Assembly (NCBI RefSeq): GCF_048569485.1
Contig: NC_134358.1
Location: 550,866,097-550,930,096 of the forward strand
From: Anomaloglossus baeobatrachus
Taxonomy: Eukaryota > Chordata > Amphibia > Anura > Aromobatidae
Direction of reading: 5' to 3'
DNA: 64,000 bases
Positions within the stretch are counted from its first letter, which is position 1. Each line of letters begins with the position of its first letter. Made by a program: the position numbers and the translations under genes. Below the pieces are notes generated by a model. It was not told where the DNA came from, ran no database searches, and saw nothing but the letters and a program-made list of their open reading frames with translations. Shown here in pieces: positions 48,050-61,400 of the stretch.

Positions 48050-51000
48050 CCGACATAGCCCTCCATACAAAATAAAGTGCCCACATAATCCTCCATACAG
48101 AATAATGGGCACCACAAGCCCTCCATATAGAATAATGGGCTCCACATAGCCCTCCATACAGAATAATGGACCCCACATAGCCCTCCATACAGAATAATGT
48201 GCCCCACGTAGCCCTCCATACAGAATAATGTGCCCCACGTAGCCCTCCATACAGAATAATGGGCCCCACATAGTCCTCCATGCAGAATAATGGGCCTCAC
48301 ATAGTCCTCCATACAGAATAATGGGCCTCACATAGCCCTCCATACAGAAGAATGGGCTCCACATAGCCCTCCATACAGAATAATGTGCCCCACATAGCCC
48401 TCCATACAGAATAATGGGTCCCACATAGTCCTCCATACAGAATAATGGCCCCACATAGCCCTCCATACAGAATAATGGGCCCCACATAGCCCTCCATATA
48501 GAATAATGGGTCTCAGATAGCCCTCCATACAGAATAATGGGCCCCACATAGCCCTCCATATAGAATAATGGGCCTCACATAGCCCTCCATATAGAATAAT
48601 GGGTCTCAGATAGCCCTCCATACAGAATAATGGGCCCCACATAGCCCTCCATACAGAATAATGGCCCCACATAGCCCTCCATACAGAATAATGGGCCCCA
48701 CATAGCCCTCCATACAGAATAATGGCCCCACATAGCCCTCCATACAGAATAATGGCCCCACATAGCCCTCCATACAGAATAATGGCCCCACATAGCCCTC
48801 CATACAGAATAATGTGCCCCACATAGCCCTCCATACAGAATAATGGGCCCCACATAGCCCTCCATACAGAATAATGGCCCCACATAGCCCTCCATACAGA
48901 ATAATGGGCCCCACATAGCCCTCCATACAGAATAATGAGCCCCATATAGCCCTCCATACAGAATAATGGGCCCCACATAGCCCTCCATACAGAATAATGG
49001 GCCCCACATAGCCCTCTATACAGAATAATGTACTCCACATAGCCCTCCATACAGAATAATGGGCCCCACATAGCCCTCTATACAGAATAATGGGCCCCAC
49101 ATAGCCCTCCATACAGAATAATGGGCCCTACATAGCCCTCCATACACAATAATGGACCCCACATAGCCCTCCATACAGAATAATGGCCCCACATAGCCCT
49201 CCATACAGAATAATGGGCCCCACATAGCCCTCCATACAGAATAATGGCCCCACATAGCCCTCCATACAGAATAATGGCCCCACATAGCCCTCCATACAGA
49301 ATAATGGCCCCACATAGCCCTCCATACAGAATAATGGCCCCACATAGCCCTCCATACAGAATAATAGCCCCACATAGCCCTCCATACAGAATAATAGCCC
49401 CACATAGCCCTCCATACAGAATAATGGCCCCACATAGCCCTCCATACAGAATAATGGGCCCCACATAGCCCTCCATACAGAATAATGAGCCCCACATAGC
49501 CCTCCATACAGAATAATGGCCCCACATAGCCCTCCATACAGAATAATGGCCCCACATAGCCCTCCATACAGAATAATGGCCCCACATAGCCCTCCATACA
49601 GAATAATGGCCCCACATAGCCCTCCATACAGAATAATGGGCCCCACATAGCCCTCCATACAGAATAATGAGCCCCACATAGCCCTCCATACAGAATAATG
49701 GGCCCCACATAGCCCTCCATACACAATAATGGATCCCACATAGCCCTCCATACAGAATAATGGGCCCCACATAGTCCTCCATACAGAATAATGGGCCCCA
49801 CATAGTCCTCCATACAGAATAATGTGCCCCACATAGCCCTCCATACAGAATAATGTGCCCCACATAGCCCTCCATACAGAATAATGGGCCCCACATAGCC
49901 CTCCATACACAATAATGGACCCCACATAGCCCTCCATATAGAATAATGGACCCCACATAGCCCTCCATATAGAATAATGGGCCCCACATAGCCCTCCATA
50001 CAGAATAATGGGCCCCACATAGCCCTCCATACAGAATAATGGGCCCCACATAGCCCTCCATACAGAATAATGGACCCCACATAGCCCTCCATACAGAATA
50101 ATGGGACCCACATAGCCCTCCATACAGAATAATGGGCCCCACATAGCCCTCCATACAGAATAATGGGACCCACATAGCCCTCCATACAGAATAATGAGCC
50201 CCACATAGCCCTCCATACAGAATAATGGACCCCACATAGCCCTCCATACAGAATAATGGACCCCACATAGCCCTCCATACAGAATAATGAGCCCCACATA
50301 GTCCTCCATACAGAATAATGGCCCCACATAGTCCTCCATACAGAATAATGGACCCCACATAGCCCTCCATACAGAATAATGAGCCCCACATAGCCCTCCA
50401 TACAGAATAATGGGCCCCACATAGCCCTCCATACAGAATAATGGACCCCACATAGCCCTCCATACAGAATAATGGGACCCACATAGCCCTCCATACAGAA
50501 TAATGGGCCCCACATAGCCCTCCATACAGAATAATGGGACCCACATAGCCCTCCATACAGAATAATGAGCCCCACATAGCCCTCCATACAGAATAATGGA
50601 CCCCACATAGCCCTCCATACAGAATAATGAGCCCCACATAGCCCTCCATACAGAATAATGAGCCCCACATAGCCCTCCATACAGAATAATGAGCCCCACA
50701 TAGCCCTCCATACAGAATAATGAGCCCCACATAGCCCTCCATACAGAATAATGAGCCCCACATAGCCCTCCATACAGAATAATGGACCCCACATAGCCCT
50801 CCATACAGAATAATGGGCCTCACATAGCCCTCCATACAGAATAATGGGCCCCACATAGCCCTCCATACAGAATAATGGACCCCACATAGCCCTCCATACA
50901 GAATAATGGGCCTCACATAGCCCTCCATACAGAATAATGGGCGCCACATAGCTCTCCATACAGAATAATGGACCCCACATAGCCCTCCATACAGAATAAT

Positions 51001-53010
51001 GGGCGCCACATATTCCTCCATACAGAATAATGGACCCCACATAGCCCTCCATACAGAATAATGGACCCCACATAGCCCTCCATACAGAATAATGGACACC
51101 ACATAGCCCTCCATACAGAATAATGGGCCCCACATAGCCCTCCATACAGAATAATGGGCCCCACATAGCCCTCCATACAGAATAATGGGCCCCACATAGC
51201 CCTCCATACAGAATAATGGCCCCACATAGCCCTCCATACAGAATAATGGGCCCCACATAGCCCTCCATACAGAATAATGAGCCCCATATAGCCCTCCATA
51301 CAGAATAATGGGCCCCACATAGCCCTCCATACAGAATAATGGGCCCCACATAGCCCTCTATACAGAATAATGTACTCCACATAGCCCTCCATACAGAATA
51401 ATGGGCCCCACATAGCCCTCTATACAGAATAATGGGCCCCACATAGCCCTCCATACAGAATAATGGGCCCTACATAGCCCTCCATACACAATAATGGACC
51501 CCACATAGCCCTCCATACAGAATAATGGCCCCACATAGCCCTCCATACAGAATAATGGGCCCCACATAGCCCTCCATACAGAATAATGGCCCCACATAGC
51601 CCTCCATACAGAATAATGGCCCCACATAGCCCTCCATACAGAATAATGGCCCCACATAGCCCTCCATAAAGAATAATGGGCCCCACATAGCCCTCCATAC
51701 AGAATAATAGCCCCACATAGCCCTCCATACAGAATAATGGCCCCACATAGCCCTCCATACAGAATAATGGCCCCACATAGCCCTCCATACAGAATAATGG
51801 GCCCCACATAGCCCTCCATACAGAATAATGGGCCCCACATAGCCCTCCATACAGAATAATGTACCCCACATAGCCCTCCATACAGAATAATGTGCCCCAC
51901 ATAGCCCTCCATACAGAATAATGTACCCCACATAGTCCTCCATACAGAATAATGTGCCCCACATAGCCCTCCATAAAGAATAATGTACCCCACATAGCCC
52001 TCCATACAGAATAATGGGCCCCACATAGCCCTCCATACAGAATAATGTACCCCACATAGCCCTCCATACAGAATAATGGGCCCCACATAGTCCTCCATAC
52101 AGAATAATGTGCCCCACATAGTCCTCCATACAGAATAATGGGTCCCACATAGTCCTCCATACAGAATAATGGACCCCACATAGCCCTCCATACAGAATAA
52201 TGTACCCCACATAGCCCTCCATACAGAATAATGGCCCCACATAGCCCTCCATACAGAATAATGTACCCCACATAGCCCTCCATACAGAATAATGTGCCCC
52301 ACATAGCCCTCCATACAGAATAATGGCCCCACATAGCTCTCCATACAGAATAATGGCCCCCACATAGCCCTCCATACAGAATAATGTGCCCCACATAGCC
52401 CTCCATACAGAATAATGGCCCCACATAGTCCTCCATACAGAATAATGGGCGCTACATAGCCCTCCATACAGAATAATGTGCCCCACATAGCCCTCCATAC
52501 AGAATAATGGACCCCACATAGCCCTCCATACAGAATAATGGACCCCACATAGCCCTCCATACAGAATAATGGACCCCACATAGTCCTCCATACAGAATAA
52601 TGGACACCACATAGCCCTCCATACAGAATAATGGGCCCCACATAGCCCTCCATACAGAATAATGGACCCCACATAGCCCTCCATACAGAATAATGGGCCC
52701 CACATAGCCCTCCATACAGAATAATGGACCCCACATAGCCCTCCATACAGAATAATGTGCTCCACATAGCCCTCCATACAGAATAATGGACCCCACATAG
52801 CCCTCCATACAGAATAATGGACCCCACATAGCCCTCCATACAGAATAATGGACCCCACATAGTCCTCCATACAGAATAATGGACACCACATAGCCCTCCA
52901 TACAGAATAATGGGCCCCACATAGCCCTCCATACAGAATAATGGGCCCCACATAGCCCTCCATACAGAATAATGGACCCCACATAGCCCTCCATACAGAA
53001 TAATGGGCCC
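48050..53010 (+). repeat. 31-bp minisatellite, largest array (about 5 kb)
   Basis: About 160 units with CCACATAGCCCTCCATACAG and 'aataatgggcc' (31 bp; 30-bp forms lack one G or C and dominate 48.65-49.63 and 51.5-51.8 kb). A marker block with 'gagccccatatagc', 'ccctctatacag' and 'aatgtactccac' occurs from about 48931 and again from 51273, 2,342 bp later, with the same variant order for about 270 bp: an internal segmental duplication. Minus-strand frames up to 812 codons (MEGYVGPIILYGGLCGAHYS) result from the stop-free unit. Confidence 0.95.
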
Positions 53011-53666
53011 CATATAGTGCACAATGCACACTGTCATGATTCAGGAGTCTCTACTTTCATTATGGTGACTGTATACTTTGTGCTCCGTTCTGGACAACTA
53101 ATTTAACATTAAATATGTCCTCAGTTTGGTGGGAAAAAAAATAGGAACTAGTCTTCTTCTAGTTCTGCTGGCCATTTTCCCTGCCGGTCTTCTCTGTTTT
53201 TCTGTAATTTGTGCTTCACAGCTGCAGCCAATTGCTGCAGCCACTGATTAGCTGCAGTGGTCACACACTGATTACCCTGGAAGAGCTGAGTCTGATGAGA
53301 CTGTCCGGGGATAAGGCCAGTGACACGGGGAAGCAGTGAGGGGCCCGGAGGCTTCTATTTGGTACTTCTTTTATTTCTAGCACATTGGGTCATTATATAA
53401 AGTTAAAAAGGGAGACCCCTCCCCCCTCCTTTAAAACCGAATAACCGTTGAAATGTAGAGAATTGTTTGATGTCCTCAGAGCACGGGTCCGGCTCTTGTG
53501 GTTGTCATTTGTTGTGAGTGTCATGTATGTAGTGTAATCATCTCTGCCTCAAAATCTCTGCCCTGGGGGAGGGGGGGGAGTCATCGCTTCATGGTTTTAA
53601 GGTTAAAGAAAATAGAAGTCCATAGAGTTTAACCCGTTATCCTGATCCACAGAACAGCAACACACA
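53011..53666. other. Intronic spacer, no gene seen
   Basis: Includes 'gcagccaattgctgcagccactg', described here only as a Gln-less GCAGC-rich palindromic patch resembling frog DNA-transposon sequence. No exon is recognised. Confidence 0.4.
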
Positions 53667-56390
53667 AGTACTGAGCCCCCGAGCATGGTAGTGCCCGCTC
53701 ATCACTAGTTACCAGTACTGAGCACCCGAGCATGGTAGTGCCCGCTCATCACTAGTTACAAGTACTGAGCCCCCGAGCATGGTAGTGCCCGCTCATCACT
53801 AGTTACCAGTACTGAGCACCCGAGCATGGTAGTGCCCGCTCATCACTAGTTACAAGTACTGAGCACCCGAGCATGGTAGTGCCCGCTCATCACTAGTTAC
53901 GAGTACAGAGCACCTGAGCATGGTAGTGCCCGCTCATCACTAGTTACCAGTACTGAGCACCCGAGCATGGTAGTGCCCGCTCATCACTAGTTACAAGTAC
54001 TGAGCACCCGAGCATGGTAGTGCCCGCTCATCACTAGTTACGAGTACAGAGCACCTGAGCATGGTAGTGCCCGCTCATCACTAGTTACGAGTACAGAGCA
54101 CCTGAGCATGGTAGTGCCCGCTCATCACTAGTTACGAGTACAGAGCACCTGAGCATGGTAGTGCCCGCTCATCACTAGTTACGAGTACAGAGCACCCGAG
54201 CATGGTAGTGCCCGCTCATCACTAGTTACGAGTACCGAGCACCCGAGCATGGTAGTGCCCGCTCATCACTAATTACGATTATAGAGCACCCGAGCATGGT
54301 AGTGCCCGCTCATCACTAGTTACGAGTACCGAGCACCCGAGCATGGTAGTGCCCGCTCATCACTAGTTACGAGTACTGAGCCCCCGAGCATGGTAGTGCC
54401 CGCTCATCACTAGTTACGAGTACTGAGCCTCCGAGCATGGTAGTGCCCGCTCATCACTAGTTACGAGTACTGAGCCCCCGAGCATGGTAGTGCCCGCTCA
54501 TCACTAGTTACTAGTACTGAGCCCCCGAGCATGGTAGTGCCCGCTCATCACTAGTTACGAGTACTGAGCCCCCGAGCATGGTAGTGCCCGCTCATCACTA
54601 GTTACGAGTACTGAGCCCCCGAGCATGGTAGTGCCCGCTCATCACTAGTTACTAGTACTGAGCCCCCGAGCATGGTAGTGCCCGCTCATCACTAGTTACG
54701 AGTACTGAGCCCCCGAGCATGGTAGTGCCCGCTCATCACTAGTTACGAGTACTGAGCACCTGAGCATGGTAGTGCCCGCTCATCACTAGTTACGAGTACT
54801 GAGCACCGGAGCATGGTAGTGCCCGCTCATCACTAGTTACGAGTACCGAGCACCCGAGCATGGTAGTGCCCGCTCATCACTAATTACGATTATAGAGCAC
54901 CCGAGCATGGTAGTGCCCACTCATCACTAGTTACGAGTACCGAGCACCCGAGCATGGTAGTGCTCGCTCATCACTAGTTACGAGTACTGAGCACCTGAGC
55001 ATGGTAGTGCTCACTCATCACTAGTTACCAGTACTGAGCACCTGAGCATGGTAGTGCCCGCTCATCACTAGTTACGAGTACCGAGCACCCGAGCATGGTA
55101 GTGCCTGCTCATCACTAGTTACGAGTACTGAGCACCTGAGCATGGTAGTGCCCGCTCATCACTAGTTACCAGTACTGAGCACCCGAGCATGGTAGTGCCC
55201 GCTCATCACTAGTTACGAGTACTGAGCACCTGAGCATGGTAGTGCCCGCTCATCACTAGTTACCAGTACTGAGCACCTGAGCATGGTAGTGCTCTCTCAT
55301 CACTAGTTACTAGTACTGAGCACCTGAGCATGGTAGTGCCCGCTCATCACTAGTTACGAGTACTGAGCACCTGAGCATGGTAGTGCCCGCTCATCACTAG
55401 TTACGAGTACTGAGCACCTGAGCATGGTAGTGCTCACTCATCACTAGTTACCAGTACTGAGCACCTGAGCATGGTAGTGCCCGCTCATCACTAGTTACGA
55501 GTACTGAGCACCCGAGCATGGTAGTGCCCGCTCATCACTAGTTACCAGTACTGAGCACCCGAGCATGGTAGTGCCCACTCATCACTAGTTACGAGTACAG
55601 AGCACCCGAGCATGGTAGTGCCCGCTCATCACTAGTTACGAGTACAGAGCACCTGAGCATGGTAGTGCCCGCTCATCACTAGTTACGAGTACCGAGCACC
55701 CGAGCATGGTAGTGCCCGCTCATCACTAATTACGATTATAGAGCACCCGAGCATGGTAGTGCCCACTCATCACTAGTTACGAGTACCGAGCACCCGAGCA
55801 TGGTAGTGCCCGCTCATCACTAGTTACCAGTACTGAGCACCTGAGCATGGTAGTGCCCGCTCATCACTAGTTACGAGTACTGAGCACCCGAGCATGGTAG
55901 TGCCCGCTCATCACTAGTTACGAGTACAGAGCACCCGAGCATGGTAGTGCCCGCTCATCACTAGTTACGAGTACCGAGCACCCGAGCATGGTAGTGCCCG
56001 CTCATCACTAATTACGATTATAGAGCACCCGAGCATGGTAGTGCCCACTCATCACTAGTTACGAGTACCGAGCACCCGAGCATGGTAGTGCCCGCTCATC
56101 ACTAGTTACCAGTACTGAGCACCTGAGCATGGTAGCGCCCGCTCATCACTAGTTACGAGTACTGAGCACCTGAGCATGGTAGTGCTCACTCATCACTAGT
56201 TACCAGTACTGAGCACCTGAGCATGGTAGTGCCCGCTCATCACTAGTTACAAATACTGAGCACCCGAGCATGGTAGTGCCCGCTCATGACTAGTTACAAA
56301 TACTGAGCACCTGAGCATGGTAGTGCCCGCTCATCACTAGTTACAAATACTGAGCACCCGAGCATGGTAGTGCCCGCTCATGACTTGACT
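53667..56390 (+). repeat. 47-bp minisatellite, left arm of a giant inverted repeat
   Basis: About 58 units containing GAGCATGGTAGTGCCCGCTC, 'atcactagttac' and 'gagtactgagcaccc'. Variation is concentrated at a few positions (CCC/CCT; gagta/cagta/aagta). The same unit in reverse orientation forms the array at 58430-62748. Confidence 0.95.
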
Positions 56391-56740
56391 AGACACAGTG
56401 TAATACTTCATTTTCCCTGTGGTCACGCTGCAGGAAAATAGAACATGTACTGCCATAGATTACTGCTGATCCATGGGGATCCCTGTAGGGGGACACATTG
56501 GGATTAACTCAAGGAATCCCACTAATAAGTACTGATTGTGCAAAGTAGAGAAGTAATTTTGCTAATCCAGTGTTATATATATATATGTGGTTTTTTTTTT
56601 TTTTATTGCAAACCTCATCTCAGCCCTGAGTGTAAAGGTAAATAAACCTGAGGTGATTACACAGGAGGAGATGCGTGGCCGACATTCCCACATTGTTTTC
56701 TTCCCTTAGGATCTTTTTCCACCATAAAATAACTTCTTGT
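56391..56740. other. Spacer between arrays
   Basis: Single-copy-looking sequence with a T-run near 56590. No gene is recognised. Confidence 0.45.
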
Positions 56741-57765
56741 CTGTGTGCTCCATGCAGTGCGCAGGCTGCGCTCGGCTCTATTCTCTGTATGCTCCATGCA
56801 GTGCGCAGGCTGCGCTCGGCTCTATTCTCTGTATGCTCCATGCAGTGCGCAGGCCACGCTCGGCTCTATTCTCTGTATGCTCCATGCAGTGCGCAGGCCA
56901 CGCTCGGCTCTATTCTCTGTATGTTGCGGGGCAGTACGCAGGCTGCGCTCGGCTCTATTCTCTGTATGCTCCATGCAGTGCGCAGGCTGCGCTCGGCTCT
57001 ATTCTCTGTATGTTGCGGTGCAGTGCGCAGGCCGCGCTCGGCTCTATTCTCTGTATGTTGCGGTGCAGTGCGCAGGCCACGCTCGGCTCTATTCTCTGTA
57101 TGTTGCGGTGCAGTACGCAGGCCACGCTCGGCTCTATTCTCTGTATGTTGCGGTGCAGTGCGCAGGCCACGCTCGGCTCTATTCTCTGTATGTTGCGGTG
57201 CAGTACGCAGGCCACGCTCGGCTCTATTCTCTGTATGTTGCGGTGCAGTACGCAGGCCGCGCTCGGCTCTATTCTCTGTATGTTGCGGTGCAGTACGCAG
57301 TCCGCGCTCGGCTCTATTCTCTGTATGTTGCGGTGCAGTACGCAGGCCACGCTCGGCTCTATTCTCTGTATGTTGCGGTGCAGTACGCAGGCCACGCTCG
57401 GCTCTATTCTCTGTATGTTGCGGTGCAGTGCGCAGGCCGCGCTTGGCTCTATTCTCTGTATGTTGCGGTGCAGTGCGCAGGCCACGCTCGGCTCTATTCT
57501 CTGTATGTTGCGGTGCAGTGCGCAGGCCGCGCTCGGCTCTATTCTCTGTATGTTGCGGTGCAGTGCGCAGGCCGCGCTCGGCTCTATTCTCTGTATGTTG
57601 CGGTGCAGTGCGCAGGCCGCGCTCGGCTCTATTCTCTGTATGTTGCGGTGCAGTGCGCAGGCCGCGCTTGGCTCTATTCTCTGTATGTTGCGGGGCAGTA
57701 CGCAGGCCGCGCTCGGCTCTATTCTCTGTAAGTTGCGGTGCAGTACGCAGGCCACGCTCGGCTCC
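56741..57765 (+). repeat. 45-bp CpG-containing minisatellite
   Basis: About 23 units containing GCGCTCGGCTCTATTCTCTG, 'tatgttgcggtgcag' and 'tgcgcaggcc'. The first six or so units use the variant 'tatgctccatgcag'. The length is a multiple of three, so all frames are open (15-residue period, e.g. CCGAVRRPRSALFSV). It is the most CpG-rich array in the window and lies between the two inverted 47-bp arrays. Confidence 0.94.
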
Positions 57766-58040
57766 GGCTTCTATACACATCGCCAGCGGTTTCAGTGCAT
57801 TGTCTCCAACCATTAACGTCCATGGAAATGTTTTTATTTTCCTGTAGAAGCTATGAAGAGCACACTTTATATGTCGCCTCTTTGTAATGTTTGTGCGTTT
57901 CTTAAAGTATATTATTTATTTATTTATTTTTTTTAATTTTATTCTGTAATTTCTACTTTTGTTTGCAGCAGTAAATTTATTATTCCCTATTCTTTTTGGG
58001 TATGTGACATTGTTGCAGGCCCAGCAAAAACAAGCTGTCA
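57766..58040. other. Spacer
   Basis: AT-rich with a (TTTA) tract near 57910. Nothing else is recognised. Confidence 0.45.
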
Positions 58041-58044
58041 TTAG

Positions 58045-58392
58045 AGGGGCTTTCCAGGGTTATCATAATGCATAGATCATCAGATCAGTGGGGATCCGGC
58101 GTCTGACGCTCCCTACTGATCGGCTGTATTCAGTGTGAACAGTGAACGAAGCCAAAACTGGACAGTGCCATTGACCGTGTAGTGGTGGTTCTTAGGTACT
58201 GCAGGTCAGCTCCTGTTCAGTGCAGTACTGCAGACCCTATGAACTGTCGATATACATGTACTCCTCGGCCCTGTTCACTAGCTACCATTAGAGGTAAAAA
58301 CAGCTCAACACTAAGGATGCCGAAGTTTGGACCACTTCCATTCTGAAATTGATGACCTATCCTAATCAATATGATAAATCCAGAAATCCCCT
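58045..58392. mobile_element. TTAA-target MITE, second family
   Basis: AGGGGCTTTCCAGGGTTATC and, inverted, AGGGGATTTCTGGATTTATC, with TTAG (58041-58044) and TTAA (58393-58396) outside. The interior contains 'gatcagtggggatccggcg', a phrase typical of frog MITEs. It is non-coding. Confidence 0.6.
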
Positions 58393-58429
58393 TTAATTAA
58401 CAGATTATTAACTTTGTAGGTGTAAAAGG

Positions 58430-61400
58430 TACTGGTAACTAATGATAAGCGAGCACTACCATGCTCAGGTGCTCATTACTCGTAACTAGTGATGAGCGGG
58501 CACTACCATGCTCGGGTGCTCTATACTCATAACTAGTGATGAGCGGGCACTACCATGCTCGGGTGCTCTATACTCATAACTAGTGATGAGCGAGCACTAC
58601 CATGCTCAGGTGCTCTGTACTCGTAACTAGTGATGAGCGGGCACTACCATGCTCGGGTGCTCTCTACTCATAACTAGTGATGAGCGAGCACTACCATGCT
58701 CAGGTGCTCTGTACTCGTAACTAGTGATGAGCGGGCACTACCATGCTCAGGTGCTCTGTACTCGTAACTAGTGATGAGCGGGCACTACCATGCTCGGGTG
58801 CTCTATACTCATAACTAGTGATGAGCGAGCACTACCATGCTCAGGTGCTCTGTACTCGTAACTAGTGATGAGCGGGCACTACTATGCCCGGGTGCTCAGT
58901 ACTCGTAACTAGTGATGAGCGGGCACTACCATGCTCGGGTGCTCAGTACTCGTAACTAGTGATGAGCGGGCACTACCATGCTCAGGTGCTCTGTACTGGT
59001 AACTAGTGATGAGCGGGCACTACCATGCTCGGGTGCTCAGTACTCGTAACTAGTGATGAGTGGGCACTACCATGCTCGGGTGCTCAGTACTCGTAACTAG
59101 TGATGAGCGGGCACTACCATGCTCGGGTGCTCAGTACTCAAACTAGTGATGAGCGGGCACTACCATGCTCAGGTGCTCTGTACTCGTAACTAGTGATGAG
59201 TGGGCACTACCATGCTCGGGTGCTCAGTACTCGTAACTAGTGATGAGCGGGCACTACCATGCTCGGGTGCTCAGTACTAGTAACTAGTGATGAGTGGGCA
59301 CTTCCATGCTCGGGTCCTCAGTACTCGTAACTAGTGATGAGCGGGCACTACCATGCTCAGGTGCTCTGTACTGGTAACTAGTGATGAGTGAGCACTACCA
59401 TGCTCGGGTGCTCGGTACTGGTAACTAGTGATGAGTGGGCACTACCATGCTCGGGTGCTCAGTACTGGTAACTAGTGCTGAGCGGGCACTACCATGTTCG
59501 GGTGCTCAGTACTGGTAACTAGTGATGAGTGAGCACTACCATGCTCGGGTGCTCAGTATTCGTAACTAGTGATGAGCGGGCACTACCATGCTCGGGTGCT
59601 CAGTACTGGTAACTAGTGATGAGTGAGCACTACCATGCTCGGGTGCTCAGTATTCGTAACTAGTGATGAGCGGGCACTACCATGCTCGGGTGCTCAGTAC
59701 TCGTAACTAGTGATGAGCGGGCACTACCATGCTCAGGTGCTCGGTACTCGTAACTAGTGATGAGCGGGCACTACCATGCTCGGGTGCTCAGTACTTGTAA
59801 CTAGTGATGAGCGGGCACTACCATGCTCTGGTGCTCAGTACTCGTAACTAGTGATGAGCGGGCACTACCATGCTCGGGTGCTCAGTACTCGTAACTAGTG
59901 ATGAGCGGGCACTACCATGCTCGGGTGCTCAGTACTTGTAACTAGTGATGAGCGGGCACTACCATGCTCGGGTGCTCTGTACTCGTAACTAGTGATGAGC
60001 GAGCACTACCATGCTCAGGTGCTCAGTACTCGTAACTAGTGATGAGTGGGCACTACCATGCTCAGGTGCTCAGTACTCGTAACTAGTGATGAGCGGGGCA
60101 CTACCATGCTCAGGTGCTCAGTACTGGTAACTAGTGATGAGTGGGCACTACCATGCTCGGGTGCTCAGTACTCGTAACTAGTGATGAGTGGGCACTACCA
60201 TGCTCTGGTGCTCAGTACTCGTAACTAGTGATGAGTGGGCACTACCATGCTCAGGTGCTCAGTACTGGTAACTAGTGATGAGTGAGCACTACCATGCTCA
60301 GGTGCTCAGTACTCGTAACTAGTGATGAGCGGGCACTACCATGCTCGGGTGCTCGGTACTGGTAACTAGTGATGAGCGGGCACTACCATGCTCAGGTGCT
60401 CGGTACTGGTAACTAGTGATGAGCGGGCACTACCATGCTCAGGTGCTCGGTACTCGTAACTAGTGATGAGTGGGCACTACCATGCTCGGGTGCTCAGTAC
60501 TCGTAACTAGTGATGAGTGGGCACTACCATGCTCGGGGTGCTCAGTACTCGTAACTAGTGATGAGTGGGCACTACCATGCTCGGGTGCTCAGTACTCGTA
60601 ACTAGTGATGAGCGGGCACTACCATGCTCGGGTGCTCTGTACTCGTAACTAGTGATGAGCGGGCACTACCATGCTCAGGTGCTCAGTACTTGTAACTAGT
60701 GATGAGCGGGCACTACCATGCTCAGGTGCTCTGTACTAGTAACTAGTGATGAGCGGGCACTACCATGCTCAGGTACTCTGTACTAGTAACTAGTGATGAG
60801 CGGGCACTACCATGCTCAGGTGCTCTGTACTAGTAACTAGTGATGAGCGGGCACTACCATGCTCTGGTGCTCAGTACTCGTAACTAGTGATGAGCGGGCA
60901 CTACCATGCTTGGGTGCTCTGTACTCGTAACTAGTGATGAGCGGGCACTACCATGCTCAGGTGCTCAGTACTTGTAACTAGTGATGAGCGGGCACTACCA
61001 TGCTCAGGTGCTCTGTACTAGTAACTAGTGATGAGCGGGCACTACCATGCTCAGGTGCTCTGTACTAGTAACTAGTGATGAGCGGGCACTACCATGCTCG
61101 GGTGCTCTGTACTTGTAACTAGTGATGAGCGGGCACTACCATGCTCAGGTGCTCTGTACTAGTAACTAGTGATGAGCGGGCACTACCATGCTCGGGTGCT
61201 CTGTACTAGTAACTAGTGATGAGCGGGCACTTCCATGCTCAGGTGCTCTGTACTAGTAACTAGTGATGAGCGGGCACTACCATGCTCGGGTGCTCAGTAC
61301 TCGTAACTAGTGATGAGCGGGCACTACCATGCTCGGGTGCTCTGTACTCGTAACTAGTGATGAGCGGGCACTACCATGCTCAGGTGCTCAGTACTTGTAA

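Noticed and set aside
48328-53037. Aromatic-rich minus-strand frames up to 812 codons that could look like a membrane or beta-repeat protein
   Set aside because: The 31-bp unit cycles three frames over 93 bp. Several overlapping frames give the same peptides.
56675-57847. Cys/Arg-rich 390-codon frame, possibly read as a zinc-binding repeat protein
   Set aside because: It translates the 45-bp minisatellite, with equal frames on both strands.
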